A stretch of 64,000 nucleotides of DNA from Mycolicibacterium austroafricanum (GCF_000612725.1 NZ_HG964452.1:58974-122973), one strand, 5' to 3'. Positions 38,595 to 49,032 are shown, counted from the first letter of the stretch. Numbers and translations are program-made. The notes: a model not told the origin generated them from the letters alone.

Positions 38595-39551
38595 TCAGCT
38601 GGGCGGCCGGAACCCCTCGCCCGTGCGCTGCATCCCCGCGGCGCGCCCCTTGCCTGCGATCACGAGCGCCATCTTGCGGCTGGCTTCGTCGATCATCTCG
38701 TCGCCCAGCATCACCGCGCCCCTGGCGCCACCGGCCTGCGAGGTGTGCCACTCGTAGGCCTCCAGGATCAGTTCGGCGTGGTCGTACGCCTGCTGACGCG
38801 GGCTGAAGATCTCGTTGCCCGCCTCGATCTGGTCGGGGTGCAGCACCCACTTTCCGTCGTATCCGAGCGCTGCCGAGCGCCCGGCCACCCGGCGGAACGA
38901 CGCGACATCGCGCACCTTCAGATACGGGCCGTCGATCGCGGCGATCCCGTTGGCTCTGGCCGCGACCAGAATGCGCATCAGCACGTGGTGATAGGCGTCG
39001 CCCTCGGTGTAGCCCTCCGGTTGTTCACCGACCTCCAGCGTGCGCATGTTCAGGCTCGCCATCAGGTCGGCGGGGCCGAGCACCAGGGCCTGCACCCGCG
39101 GGGCGGAGGCGATGGCGTCGACGTTCGTCAACCCCTTGGCATCCTCGATCTGCGCCTCGATGCCGATGCGCCCCAACGGGAGACCGTGCGTCGCCTCCAG
39201 TTGGCTGAGCAGCAGATCCAGCGCGTGCACGTGCGACACGTCGGTCACCTTGGGCAGCACCACGATGTCCAGCGACGCGCCGGCCCTGGCAACCACCTCG
39301 ATGATGTCGGCGTGGGTCCACGGCGTGGTCCAGTCGTTGACGCGCACACCGCGCAACTGTCCGGCCCAGCCCGGCTCCGCGAGCGCCGCGGCGACCTGAC
39401 CCCGCGCTTGCTCTTTCGCGCCGGGCGCCACGGCGTCTTCGAGGTCGAGGAACACCTCGTCGGCGGGAAGGGTCTTGGCCTTCTGGATCATCTTCGCGCT
39501 GCTGCCCGGCACGGACAGGCACGTCCGACGGGGTCGATACCGGTTTTCCAC
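38595..39551 (-). CDS. HpcH/HpaI (CitE-like) CoA-ester lyase
   Basis: The 318-residue TIM-barrel lyase resembles malyl-CoA/beta-methylmalyl-CoA lyases and CitE. It has RRTCLSVPGSSAKMIQKA at the start, EVFLDLEDAVAPGAKEQAR (metal and substrate site, near residue 32), and IGIEAQIEDAKGLTNVDAIA (Glu ligand, near residue 130), with YDGKWVLHPDQIE near residue 235. It probably cleaves a 3-hydroxyacyl-CoA such as malyl-CoA into acetyl-CoA and a 2-oxoacid. The GTG start is 26 bp from the divergent MgtE-N gene. No pathway partner is adjacent. Confidence 0.85.
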   Translation of the reverse strand: MENRYRPRRTCLSVPGSSAKMIQKAKTLPADEVFLDLEDAVAPGAKEQARGQVAAALAEPGWAGQLRGVRVNDWTTPWTHADIIEVVARAGASLDIVVLPKVTDVSHVHALDLLLSQLEATHGLPLGRIGIEAQIEDAKGLTNVDAIASAPRVQALVLGPADLMASLNMRTLEVGEQPEGYTEGDAYHHVLMRILVAARANGIAAIDGPYLKVRDVASFRRVAGRSAALGYDGKWVLHPDQIEAGNEIFSPRQQAYDHAELILEAYEWHTSQAGGARGAVMLGDEMIDEASRKMALVIAGKGRAAGMQRTGEGFRPPS

Positions 39552-39577
39552 AACAACACTCTCTACCCTTTACAACC

Positions 39578-40873
39578 ATGGTGTCGGTCAACAGGGTCTA
39601 CGCGGCTCGGCTCGCGGGCATGGTCGTGCTGGGTCCCGACGGCGAATCCATCGGCCGCGTCCGCGATGTGGTCATCGGTATCAGCCTCGTCCGCCACCAG
39701 CCGCGGGTGCTCGGGCTGGTCATCGAATTGATGACCCGCAGAAGGATTTTCGTGCCGATCCTGCGGGTCACGGCGATCGAGCCGGGCGCGGTGACGTTGT
39801 CGACCGGCAACGTGTCGTTGCGGCGCTTCTCCCAGCGTCCCGGCGAGGTTCTGGTGTTGGGTCAGGTCATCGAGACCCGGGTCCGGGTCGACGACCCGGA
39901 CCTGCCGCAGCTGGCCGGCGTCGATGTCGTCGTGGTCGATCTGGCGATCGAGCAGACCCGGGCCCGTGACTGGATGGTCACCAAGGTGGCCGTCCGCCAG
40001 CAGCGGCGGCTGGGTCGGCGGAGCAACGTCTACACCGTCGAGTGGCAGAACGTGCAAGGTCTCACGCCGTCCGGTCTGGCGATGCCCGACCAGGGGGTGG
40101 CGCAGCTGCTCGAGCAGTTCGAGGGTCAGCGCGCCGTCGAGGTGGCCGACGCGATCCGGGAGCTGCCGAACAAGCGGCGCTACGAGGTCGTCAACGCGCT
40201 CGACGACGAACGCCTGGCCGACGTGCTGCAGGAACTGCCCGAGGATCAGCAGGTGGCCCTGCTGCGGCAACTGAAGACCGACCGCGCCGCCGACGTGCTC
40301 GAGGCTATGGACCCCGACGACGCCGCCGACCTGCTGGGCACGATGACGCCGGCGGACGCCGAGCAGTTCCTGCGCCGGATGGATCCGGAGGACTCCGAGG
40401 ACGTGCGCCGCCTGCTCAGTCACTCGCCGGACACCGCGGGCGGCCTGATGACCTCGGAGCCGGTGGTGCTCGCACCGGACACCACTGTCGCCGAAGCCCT
40501 TGCGCGAGTGCGTGATCCGGACCTGACCCCGGCGCTGGCCTCGGTGGTGTTCGTGGTGCGGCCACCGACGTCCACCCCGACCGGCCGCTACCTGGGCTGC
40601 GTGCACCTGCAGCGACTGCTGCGTGAACCTCCCGCCGGTCTGGTCAGCGGCATCGTCGACACCGACCTGCCCAGCCTGCGCCCCGAGGACTCGCTCGGCG
40701 CCCTGACACGCTACTTCGCCGCCTACAACCTGGTGTGCGGACCGGTGGTCGACGAGGAGAGCCACCTGCTCGGCGCGGTCTCGGTCGACGACGTGCTCGA
40801 CCATCTGCTGCCCGACGACTGGCGTGACCGCGAAGCCGAGCCGGTGATCGTGACCGCGGAGAAGGCGACATGA
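39578..40873 (+). CDS. PRC-barrel + MgtE-N + CBS protein lacking the Mg channel domain (Rv1232c-like)
   Basis: The 431-residue soluble protein starts with a PRC-barrel-like region (LAGMVVLGPDGESIGRVRDVVIG), continues with the MgtE N-terminal superhelix (VADAIRELPNKRRYEVVNALDDERLADVLQELPEDQQ, residues about 190-280; DPDDAADLLGTMTPADAE) and a CBS pair (GLMTSEPVVLAPDTTVAEAL, then GPVVDEESHLLGAVSVDDVLDHL). In MgtE these sense cytosolic Mg2+ and gate a pore; no pore is present here. Its stop overlaps the DUF1003 gene (ATGA), which suggests it regulates that membrane protein. TACCCT (39564-39569) 8 nt before the ATG suggests a leaderless start. Confidence 0.85.
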   Translation: MVSVNRVYAARLAGMVVLGPDGESIGRVRDVVIGISLVRHQPRVLGLVIELMTRRRIFVPILRVTAIEPGAVTLSTGNVSLRRFSQRPGEVLVLGQVIETRVRVDDPDLPQLAGVDVVVVDLAIEQTRARDWMVTKVAVRQQRRLGRRSNVYTVEWQNVQGLTPSGLAMPDQGVAQLLEQFEGQRAVEVADAIRELPNKRRYEVVNALDDERLADVLQELPEDQQVALLRQLKTDRAADVLEAMDPDDAADLLGTMTPADAEQFLRRMDPEDSEDVRRLLSHSPDTAGGLMTSEPVVLAPDTTVAEALARVRDPDLTPALASVVFVVRPPTSTPTGRYLGCVHLQRLLREPPAGLVSGIVDTDLPSLRPEDSLGALTRYFAAYNLVCGPVVDEESHLLGAVSVDDVLDHLLPDDWRDREAEPVIVTAEKAT

Positions 40874-41415
40874 GCGACGCGTCGTCGCGGCAGCGCCTCG
40901 ACACGCCCAGGGTTTCCCGGGGCCTGGCACCCCGACTCGACATCGAGGCGGTGGGCCGGTTCAGCGAACGCATCGCGCGGTTCCTCGGCACCGGCCGCTA
41001 CCTGGCGATCCAGACGATCCTCGTCATCGTGTGGGTGCTGCTCAACCTGGGCGCGTTCGCCTGGCAGTGGGATCCCTACCCGTTCATCCTGCTCAACCTC
41101 GCGTTCTCCACGCAGGCGGCCTACGCGGCGCCGCTGATCCTGCTCGCGCAGAACCGCCAGGAGAACCGCGACCGCGTCGCGCTCGAGGAAGACCGCAGGC
41201 GCGCCGAACAGACCAAGGCCGACACCGAATTCCTGGCCCGCGAGCTGGCGGCGCTTCGACTGGCCGTCGGCGAGGTCGCCACCCGCGACTACCTGCGCCG
41301 CGAGTTGGAGGAGATCCGGGAACTGATCCAGGAACTGCACTCCCGGGATCGCGCCGAAACCGGTGGCGCGAGCAAACGAGACGCGGGTGAGCGCAAGTCG
41401 AAGAAATCGGGCTGA
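40870..41415 (+). CDS. DUF1003 membrane protein (Rv1231c-like)
   Basis: The 181-residue protein has the DUF1003 core: FSERIARFLGTGRYLAIQTILVIVWVLLNL and a second TM helix WDPYPFILLNLAFSTQAAYAAPLILLAQNRQENRDR (residues about 30-105). A long charged coiled coil follows (EEDRRRAEQTKADTEFLARELAALRLAVGEVA...ELEEIRELIQEL). It starts at an ATG overlapping the preceding gene. The pairing of a Mg-sensor-like soluble protein with this membrane protein is conserved in M. tuberculosis (Rv1232c-Rv1231c). Whether it is a channel, an anchor or a partner of CorA is unknown. Confidence 0.83.
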   Translation: MSDASSRQRLDTPRVSRGLAPRLDIEAVGRFSERIARFLGTGRYLAIQTILVIVWVLLNLGAFAWQWDPYPFILLNLAFSTQAAYAAPLILLAQNRQENRDRVALEEDRRRAEQTKADTEFLARELAALRLAVGEVATRDYLRRELEEIRELIQELHSRDRAETGGASKRDAGERKSKKSG

Positions 41416-41502
41416 GGCAGCGCAGCGATTGCTGTAACACCGGCGTTGCCGAATAGGTATGGTGACTTGATTCACAGACGCTCTAACAGCTAGGACGGTC
41501 GA

Positions 41503-42846
41503 GTGCATATACGGGGAGGAGCGGCCCTCGTAGCGGCGCGGCAGCGAACTGGGCACTTCATCCGGATGCCGGCGTTCGGCGTCGCCGCCGTCCTCACCCC
41601 ACTCGTACTGGCCGGCGCCGTCGGCGCCGCCGCCCCGTCGACGACCACGCCGACACGCGATTCCGCGGTGATGCCGCTCGCCGCGGTCGCACCGTCGGCC
41701 GACGACCGGTCCGGCCCGTCCGTGGTCGCCGTGGCCAAGGCACCGGCACCGTTGCGCACCGTGGCCAGCACAGCGACGGCGCCGCCGCCCCCGATGATTC
41801 TCAATTCCCCAGGCACCCTGCGCATTCCGTCGATGGCGCTGGCCGCCTACCGCAATGCCGAGACGACGATGGCGGCGGCCCAACCGGGCTGCGGGTTGAG
41901 CTGGAACCTGCTGGCCGGCATCGGCCGCATCGAGTCCATGCACGCCTACGGCGGCGCCACCGACTCCCGCGGCACCGCGGTGCGCCCGATCTACGGACCC
42001 GCGCTGGACGGCACCCTGCCCGGCAACGAGGTCATCGTGCAGAGCCGGGCGGCCGACCGGGTCGTCTACGCCCGCGCCATGGGCCCGATGCAGTTCCTGC
42101 CCGGAACCTGGTCGCGGTACGCCTCCGACGGCGACGGCGACGGCAAGGCGGACGTGCAGAACCTGTTCGACGCGACACTGGCGGCGGCCCGCTACCTGTG
42201 CAGCGGCGGCATGAACCTGCGCAACCAGCCCGACGTGATCGCCGCGATCCTGCGCTACAACAACTCGATGGCGTACACCCAGAACGTCCTGAGCTGGGCT
42301 GCCGCGTACGCGACGGGGGTCGTGCCCGTCGACCTGCCGCCGATCACCGGTGAGGTTCCCGCGCTGGGCACGATCGGCGACAGCCACCTGGACCGGCCCG
42401 AAGGCATCGGCCCGGGCCTGCCGCTGAATGCCACCGGCCTGCCCGCCAACGACCCGCTTTCGCTGATCCCGCTGATGACCCGCACGGATGTGGCCAGCCA
42501 GATCAATACGAACCTGCCCGGCTTCGTGCCCGGCCAGACGCTCGGCCCCCTGCCCGGACCCGCGCCTGCTCCCCTGGCGGTACCCGAACCGGTCGCCCCA
42601 CCTCCGCCCGCCTGGGTGCCGCCGTGGATGCAGCAGCCTCAGCAGCAGCCGGAGTGTGCGGTGTTCTGCATCAAGGATCTACCGCCTGCCGCGCCCGCAC
42701 CTGCGCCGGCGCCCGCCGGCCCCCTGGGGTTGCCGCCTGCACCTGGCCCGGCCCCGCTGCTTCCCGCAGGCCCGCCGCCACCACCGGCGCCCGCGCTGCC
42801 GGGCATGCCTCCCGCTCCGGGACCCGCTCCCGGCCCCGTGGGCTGA
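41503..42846 (+). CDS. exported MltB-type lytic transglycosylase (Rv1230c-like)
   Basis: The 447-residue protein has an N-terminal hydrophobic signal/anchor (residues about 22-45), an Ala/Pro linker, then an SLT domain of MltB type: GCGLSWNLLAGIGRIESMHAYGG (catalytic Glu near residue 145), ARAMGPMQFLPGTWSRYASDGDGDGKADVQNLFDA, and AILRYNNSMAYTQNVLSWAAAYA. The last 100 residues are extremely Pro/Ala/Gly-rich with one CAVFC cysteine pair. It cleaves peptidoglycan glycan strands to 1,6-anhydro ends outside the membrane. GTG 41503 is the start. DGDGDGKAD resembles a calcium-binding loop, usual in this family. Confidence 0.85.
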   Translation: MHIRGGAALVAARQRTGHFIRMPAFGVAAVLTPLVLAGAVGAAAPSTTTPTRDSAVMPLAAVAPSADDRSGPSVVAVAKAPAPLRTVASTATAPPPPMILNSPGTLRIPSMALAAYRNAETTMAAAQPGCGLSWNLLAGIGRIESMHAYGGATDSRGTAVRPIYGPALDGTLPGNEVIVQSRAADRVVYARAMGPMQFLPGTWSRYASDGDGDGKADVQNLFDATLAAARYLCSGGMNLRNQPDVIAAILRYNNSMAYTQNVLSWAAAYATGVVPVDLPPITGEVPALGTIGDSHLDRPEGIGPGLPLNATGLPANDPLSLIPLMTRTDVASQINTNLPGFVPGQTLGPLPGPAPAPLAVPEPVAPPPPAWVPPWMQQPQQQPECAVFCIKDLPPAAPAPAPAPAGPLGLPPAPGPAPLLPAGPPPPPAPALPGMPPAPGPAPGPVG

Positions 42847-42903
42847 ATCCCGCCGTCGCCCGCATGCGGGCCCACGGAGGTCGGCGGCCTAGACTCGCCG
42901 GTG

Positions 42904-44031
42904 ATGACATCAACTCCGACTGACCTGGAAGCGGCCGTCCGCGCCGCACTCACCAAGGTGATCGACCCCGAGCTTCGGCGGCCGATCACCGAAGTGGGCA
43001 TGGTCAAGAACGTCACGGTCGACGCCGACGCCTCGGTTCACGTCGAGGTGTATCTGACCACCGCCGCGTGCCCGAAGAAGACCGAGATCTCCGACCGCGT
43101 GACCCGCGCGGTGCAGGACGTGCCCGGGACCGGCGCCGTCAAGGTCAGCCTCGACGTGATGAACGACGAACAGCGCGCCGAGCTGCGCAAGCAGCTGCGT
43201 GGCGATTCCCGCGAACCGGTGATCCCGTTCGCCCAGCCGGGGTCGCTGACCCGGGTGTACGCCGTGGCGTCGGGCAAGGGCGGCGTCGGTAAGTCCAGCA
43301 TCACGGTGAACCTGGCCGCCGCGATGGCCGCCCGCGGACTGTCGGTCGGGCTCCTGGACGCCGACATCTACGGCCACTCCGTACCCAGGATGATGGGCAC
43401 GACCGACCGACCGACCCAGGTCGACTCGATGATCCTGCCGCCCGTCGCGCACGACGTGCGGGTGATCTCCATCGCGATGTTCACCCAAGGCAACACGCCT
43501 GTGGTGTGGCGCGGGCCGATGCTGCATCGCGCCCTGCAGCAGTTCCTCGCCGACGTGTACTGGGGGGACCTCGACGTGCTGCTCCTCGACCTGCCGCCGG
43601 GCACCGGCGACATCGCGATCTCGGTGGCCCAGCTGATTCCCGGCGCCGAGATACTCGTCGTCACGACCCCGCAGCTGGCTGCCGCGGAAGTCGCCGAGCG
43701 GGCCGGGGCGATCGCGCTGCAGACCCGTCAGCGCATCGCCGGTGTGGTGGAGAACATGGTCGACGGACCCGTCATCAAGATGTTCGGGGAGGGCGGTGGG
43801 CGCCAGGTCGCCGAGAGCCTGTCCCGGGCCGTCGGCGCCGACGTACCGCTGCTGGGCCAGGTACCCCTGGATCCGGAACTGGTGGCCGCCGGCGACTCCG
43901 GTGTGCCGCTGGTGCTCAGCGCGCCGGACTCACCCGCAGGCAGGGAACTGGGCAAGATCGCCGACGCGCTGTCGAGCCGCAAACGCGGTCTGGCCGGGAT
44001 GTCGCTGGGTCTGGATCCCGCCGGCCGCTGA
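42904..44031 (+). CDS. mrp: Mrp/ApbC/NBP35-type iron-sulfur carrier ATPase
   Basis: The 375-residue protein has an N-terminal MIP18-like (DUF59) domain (VIDPELRRPITEVGMVKNV, TTAACPKKTEI) followed by a deviant Walker A P-loop ATPase, VASGKGGVGKSSITVNLAAAMA (near residue 120), DADIYGHS and LDLPPGTGD. The family carries Fe-S clusters as a dimer. The usual C-terminal CxxC is not obvious here, which is common in actinobacterial forms. A TAGACT hexamer (42890-42895) precedes both GTG 42901 and ATG 42904; the ATG at +9 fits a leaderless start. It is convergent with tatB. Confidence 0.88.
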   Translation: MTSTPTDLEAAVRAALTKVIDPELRRPITEVGMVKNVTVDADASVHVEVYLTTAACPKKTEISDRVTRAVQDVPGTGAVKVSLDVMNDEQRAELRKQLRGDSREPVIPFAQPGSLTRVYAVASGKGGVGKSSITVNLAAAMAARGLSVGLLDADIYGHSVPRMMGTTDRPTQVDSMILPPVAHDVRVISIAMFTQGNTPVVWRGPMLHRALQQFLADVYWGDLDVLLLDLPPGTGDIAISVAQLIPGAEILVVTTPQLAAAEVAERAGAIALQTRQRIAGVVENMVDGPVIKMFGEGGGRQVAESLSRAVGADVPLLGQVPLDPELVAAGDSGVPLVLSAPDSPAGRELGKIADALSSRKRGLAGMSLGLDPAGR

Positions 44032-44045
44032 CCCGGCCTCCGCGG

Positions 44046-44477
44046 TCAGGTCGCGTCGGTGTCGTACGGCGTCGAACCCGACGGCCCACCGGCCGGCTGC
44101 TGATCCGGCACCGCCGCGGCGGGCCCCGGCGCCGACTGTGGCTTCTCCGGCTTCTGCTCTGGCTTCTCGGACTTGCCGTTCTGGTCGAACTTGCCGGTGA
44201 AGATCGAATCATCGCCGTCGAGAAGGTGTTTGGTCAGCGCCGCGCGCGGGGTCATACCGCGCAGCCTCTGCAGCTCCGAGAGCGGCTCCCGCAGATCGTC
44301 GAAGTCGGTGCCGAGCTCCTCACGAAGCTGGCTGGTGGCACCGGTGACGTAGTCGCGCGCCTGGCGCACCGCCCCGGCGGTCCAGCGGATGGCCCCGGGC
44401 AGCCGTTCCGGCCCCAGGATCACCAGACCGGCGATCACCAGGACCAGCATCTCGCCCCAGCCGACATTGGCGAACAT
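44046..44477 (-). CDS. tatB: Sec-independent protein translocase subunit TatB
   Basis: The 143-residue protein starts [28 protein letters not shown], a TM helix with the Glu near position 9 and the GPERLP hinge diagnostic of TatB. An amphipathic helix follows ([27 protein letters not shown]), then a charged, Pro-rich tail. With TatA and TatC, encoded elsewhere, it exports folded proteins. It lies 2 bp after htrA in the sigE-rseA-htrA-tatB order known from M. tuberculosis (Rv1221-Rv1224), so it is probably induced by envelope stress. Confidence 0.92.
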   Translation of the reverse strand: MFANVGWGEMLVLVIAGLVILGPERLPGAIRWTAGAVRQARDYVTGATSQLREELGTDFDDLREPLSELQRLRGMTPRAALTKHLLDGDDSIFTGKFDQNGKSEKPEQKPEKPQSAPGPAAAVPDQQPAGGPSGSTPYDTDAT

Positions 44478-44479
44478 GT

Positions 44480-46060
<1,581 letters not shown>

Positions 46061-46459
46061 CTACCGGCGCTTGCGACGGGACCGCTGAGCCCCGTCAGCT
46101 AACTGCGGTGAATCAGCAGGCTCCGCCGCTTCGGCAGGAGTGTGGTTCGGGATCTGGGACAACAGTCCCAGCAAAGAACTCGGCATGGCGACCGGTCGCG
46201 ATTCCCGCAACGCCTCCCGCGCCTGCCGCTGAGCATCGACCTCAAGCGCACATTCCGGACACAGGGACAGGTGGTGGGCGGCGCGCAGGTGAGCCGACAT
46301 GCGCAGCTCACCGTCGACGAACGCGGCCACCGCCTCGATCGACAGATGCTCGGTCGACCCGAACTGCCTCGGCCCGACCGGGTCGTCGCTCTGGGAAGCC
46401 AGCTGGGAGGGGAGCCAGGAGAAGGCGCGGCGGAACGCATGTCCGGGATCGAACACCAC
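46061..46459 (-). CDS. rseA: zinc-associated anti-sigma-E factor RseA
   Basis: The 132-residue protein contains the ZAS motif HLSLCPEC (His-x3-Cys-x2-Cys) near residue 72 within an anti-sigma domain (LSIAVAAFVDGELRM-like segment EHLSIEAVAAFVDGELRM). It binds SigE and holds it inactive; reduction and PknB-dependent degradation release it in M. tuberculosis. GTG 46459 is chosen because AGGAG lies 5 nt before it, and homologues begin with the FRRAFSWLPSQ segment soon after. No TM helix is present, so it is cytosolic. Confidence 0.9.
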   Translation of the reverse strand: MVFDPGHAFRRAFSWLPSQLASQSDDPVGPRQFGSTEHLSIEAVAAFVDGELRMSAHLRAAHHLSLCPECALEVDAQRQAREALRESRPVAMPSSLLGLLSQIPNHTPAEAAEPADSPQLADGAQRSRRKRR

Positions 46460-46552
46460 CTGAGCTCCTCTCAGCCTGCCGTCGGCCGGCATGCCCGGTC
46501 GAAATACCTACTTCGAATGTAGCGCGGCACGCTGCGCGGTATCGGCCGAACG

Positions 46553-47362
46553 TCAGGCGGATCTGGCCGTGTCCCGTCCTGCGCCGGCGTCGGAATGGCG
46601 TGCCAGATACTCGCGCAACGCCTGCCGGCCCCGGTGAATCCTGCTTCGCACGGTTCCCAGCTTGACGCCCAGCGTGGCGCCGATCTCCTCGTAGGAGAGG
46701 CCTTCGATGTCACACAGGACGACCGCGGCGCGGAACTCCGGAGCCAGCGAGTCCAGCGCGGCCTGAAGGTCCGGGCCGAGGCGGGAGTCGTGGTAGATCT
46801 GCTCGGGGTTCGGCTCGTCGGCGGGCACCCGGTCGTAATCCTCGGGCAGCGCCTCCATGCGGATCCGGCCGCGGCGGCGGACCATGTCGAGGAACAGGTT
46901 GGTCGTGATGCGGTGCAACCAGCCTTCGAAGGTGCCCGGCTGGTAGTTCTGCACCGACCGGAAGACGCGGATGAACGTCTCCTGGGTCAGATCCTCGGCG
47001 TCGTGCTGGTTGCCGGACAGGCGGTAGGCGAGCCGGTACACCCGGTCGGCGTGCTGACGGACCAGCTCGTCCCAGCTCGGCATCGCGGCCTTGTCACCGG
47101 TGGCGTCGAACACCGCGGTGCCGGTCAACTCATCTGCCGGTTCCACCCACGCGGCATCGGTGAACTGCTCAAGGTGCGCCATGGTCACCGGGGCGGCCAC
47201 GGGAGCGGCGGTCGGCGCCTGTGTGGTGGTCGTCGGATCCTCCGTTTCGAGATGGGTGCGGTCACCGGTAGACGACCGCTCAAAGTCGACAACGCGGCCT
47301 GCCGGGATGTTGTTCCCGTCACGCGCGTGGTCGGGGCGTGCGCTGAATGCGCCGTCTGTCAT
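46553..47362 (-). CDS. sigE: ECF sigma factor SigE
   Basis: The 269-residue sigma factor has an extended, poorly conserved N-terminus (about 90 residues), then region 2 ([41 protein letters not shown]...[15 protein letters not shown]) and region 4 ([41 protein letters not shown]). It directs transcription of envelope-stress genes including its own. ATG 47362 is used; as in M. tuberculosis several start sites are possible, including an internal ATG at MAHLEQF. Two direct heptamers upstream may be an MprA site. rseA follows 93 bp downstream. Confidence 0.93.
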   Translation of the reverse strand: MTDGAFSARPDHARDGNNIPAGRVVDFERSSTGDRTHLETEDPTTTTQAPTAAPVAAPVTMAHLEQFTDAAWVEPADELTGTAVFDATGDKAAMPSWDELVRQHADRVYRLAYRLSGNQHDAEDLTQETFIRVFRSVQNYQPGTFEGWLHRITTNLFLDMVRRRGRIRMEALPEDYDRVPADEPNPEQIYHDSRLGPDLQAALDSLAPEFRAAVVLCDIEGLSYEEIGATLGVKLGTVRSRIHRGRQALREYLARHSDAGAGRDTARSA

Positions 47363-47406
47363 GCGTTCACCGTCTCGTGTCGGGGTGTGCCAGGCATATG
47401 AGCAAA

Positions 47407-47424
47407 CTGAACATTTCCTGAGAA
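47407..47424 (-). promoter_or_regulatory. candidate MprA-type direct repeat upstream of sigE
   Basis: On the sigE strand TTCTCAG (47418-47424) and TGTTCAG (47407-47413) are spaced by one helical turn, 45-62 bp before the chosen start. MprA boxes upstream of M. tuberculosis sigE are loose direct repeats of similar sequence. This is a weak visual match. Confidence 0.35.
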
Positions 47425-47540
47425 AGATCTCTACCCCTTTTTTCACCAGCGGAAACGACGGCGTACGGAGCCGGTTTCCGCGCCGCGGACCGGGCGTGTC
47501 GGTGTCGCGGCAGTCCCCGCTTTGGCCCTACGCTGCGGGC

Positions 47541-48221
47541 ATGGCCAGCACTGACGAGCCCGGGGTGGGCTCCGGCGATCCCACCGCGCGGGCACGTCAG
47601 GCCGAGGCGATCGTCAACCACGCCGAGCACTCGATCTCCGAGGACGCCATCGTCGCCGCGGCCCGGGAGCGCGCGGTCGACATCGGTGCAGGCGCGGTCA
47701 GTCCTGCGGTCGGGGCGCTGCTGTGCGTACTGGCGAAGCTGACCGGCGCCCGCGCGGTGGTCGAGGTCGGCACCGGGGCCGGCGTCAGCGGCCTGTGGTT
47801 GCTGTCGGGCATGCGCGAGGACGGTGTGCTGACCACGATCGACGTCGAACCCGAGCATCAGCGCATCGCCAAGCAGGCCTTCAGCGAGGCCGGCGTGGGT
47901 CCGGGACGGACCCGGCTGATCAGCGGACGCGCCCAGGAAGTGCTCACCCGGTTGGCCGACGAGTCCTATGACCTCGTCTTCATCGATGCCGTACCGGCCG
48001 ACCAGCCACATTTCGTCACCGAGGGCGTCCGGTTGCTGCGGCCCGGCGGCGCGATCGTCGTGCATCGTGCCGCGCTCGGCGGCCGGGCCGGGGACGCCAC
48101 GGCCAAAGACAGCGAAGTCGCCGCGGTGCGCGAGGCGGCGCGGCTGATCGCCGAGGACGACCGGCTGACGCCCGTGCTCATACCCCTCGGCGACGGGCTT
48201 CTCGCCGCGGCCCGCGACTGA
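47541..48221 (+). CDS. class I SAM-dependent O-methyltransferase (Rv1220c-like)
   Basis: The 226-residue protein is of the O-methyltransferase family 3 (CCoAOMT/COMT-like): [36 protein letters not shown] (SAM motif I near residue 75), TTIDVEPEH, and [14 protein letters not shown] (metal/SAM site). The usual [13 protein letters not shown] segment reads with HR in place of the more common DN, which may affect metal binding. TACGCT (47529-47534) lies 6 nt before the ATG, indicating a leaderless start. It is divergent from sigE, as in M. tuberculosis. The acceptor is unknown. Confidence 0.85.
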   Translation: MASTDEPGVGSGDPTARARQAEAIVNHAEHSISEDAIVAAARERAVDIGAGAVSPAVGALLCVLAKLTGARAVVEVGTGAGVSGLWLLSGMREDGVLTTIDVEPEHQRIAKQAFSEAGVGPGRTRLISGRAQEVLTRLADESYDLVFIDAVPADQPHFVTEGVRLLRPGGAIVVHRAALGGRAGDATAKDSEVAAVREAARLIAEDDRLTPVLIPLGDGLLAAARD

Positions 48222-48236
48222 TTCTTCCCGCCTTGC

Positions 48237-48298
48237 CCGCGGAATAGAGTTCCTGGCTGCGCGCCGCCCCCTCCGCGACCAGGACTGCTATTCCGCGG
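48237..48298. repeat. intergenic palindromic element
   Basis: Long imperfect inverted repeat: CCGCGGAATAG (48237-48247) followed by AGTTCCTGG faces CCAGGACTGCTATTCCGCGG ending at 48298. Total 62 nt with a GC-rich loop. It lies between the convergent-free end of the methyltransferase gene and the tetR promoter, and could also terminate transcription. Confidence 0.65.
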
Positions 48299-48332
48299 AT
48301 GCATCTTGACGACTTTTTGACGCGGTCGAGTG

Positions 48333-48379
48333 TTGACGCTCGACTGAACGCATGTTTAGCGTACTAAACATGCGTTCAG
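48333..48379 (+). promoter_or_regulatory. tetR promoter with perfect 36-bp palindromic operator
   Basis: TTGACG (48333-48338), an 18-bp spacer and TAGCGT (48357-48362) precede ATG 48370 by 7 nt. Perfect 16-nt arms CTGAACGCATGTTTAG (48344-48359) and CTAAACATGCGTTCAG (48364-48379), 4 nt apart, cover the -10, the expected transcription start and the first codons. Autorepression by the TetR is inferred; Rv1219c is known to repress its own operon. Confidence 0.8.
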
Positions 48380-49032
48380 CCGATGACCTGACCGCGGCAG
48401 CCCGGATCCGCGATGCCGCCATCGACCTGTTCGGCCGCGACGGATTCGCCGTCGGGGTGCGATCCATCGCCTCCGCCGCGGACGTCAGCCCCGGCCTGGT
48501 GATTCACCACTTCGGCTCCAAGGACGGCCTGCGCAAGGCGTGTGACGACTTCGTCGCCGAGACGGTGCGGGCCAGCAAGAGCGAGGCGATCCAGTCCTCC
48601 GATCCGGCGACGTGGCTTGCCCAGATGGCCGAGATCGAGGAGTACGCCCCACTGATGGCCTACCTGGTGCGTACCCTGCAGACCGGCGGCGAGCTGGCAA
48701 AGATGTTGTGGCAGAACATGATCGACAATACCGAGCAGTACATCGAAGAAGGTGTGCGGGCCGGCACCGTAAAGCCCGGCGCGGACCCGAGGGGCCGGGC
48801 GCGCTTCCTGGCGATGGCCGGCGGCGGCGGTTTCCTGCTGTACCTGCAGATGCACGACAACCCGACCGATCTGCGGGCGGTCCTGCGCGACTACAGCGAG
48901 GAGATGGTGCTGCCCGCCCTGGAGCTCTACACCAACGGACTGATGACCGACTCGACGATGTACGACGCCTTCGTCGCCAGACGCGCGCAGGGCATTCCGT
49001 TCACTTCGACAGAAGGAGCGCACGATGACTGA
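48370..49032 (+). CDS. TetR-family repressor of the adjacent ABC exporter (Rv1219c-like)
   Basis: The 220-residue protein has the TetR HTH (AARIRDAAIDLFGRDGF, then VRSIASAADVSPGLVIHHFGSKDGLRKACDDF, residues about 25-56) and a C-terminal domain with ARFLAMAGGGGFLLYLQMHDNPTDL, a probable drug-binding dimer region. ATG 48370 is chosen over ATG 48352 because the latter lies inside the -10 and operator, while 48370 is correctly placed for a leaderless start. It is followed, with an 8-nt overlap, by an ABC transporter operon. The M. tuberculosis counterpart represses the Rv1218c-Rv1217c efflux genes. Confidence 0.88.
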   Translation: MRSADDLTAAARIRDAAIDLFGRDGFAVGVRSIASAADVSPGLVIHHFGSKDGLRKACDDFVAETVRASKSEAIQSSDPATWLAQMAEIEEYAPLMAYLVRTLQTGGELAKMLWQNMIDNTEQYIEEGVRAGTVKPGADPRGRARFLAMAGGGGFLLYLQMHDNPTDLRAVLRDYSEEMVLPALELYTNGLMTDSTMYDAFVARRAQGIPFTSTEGAHDD

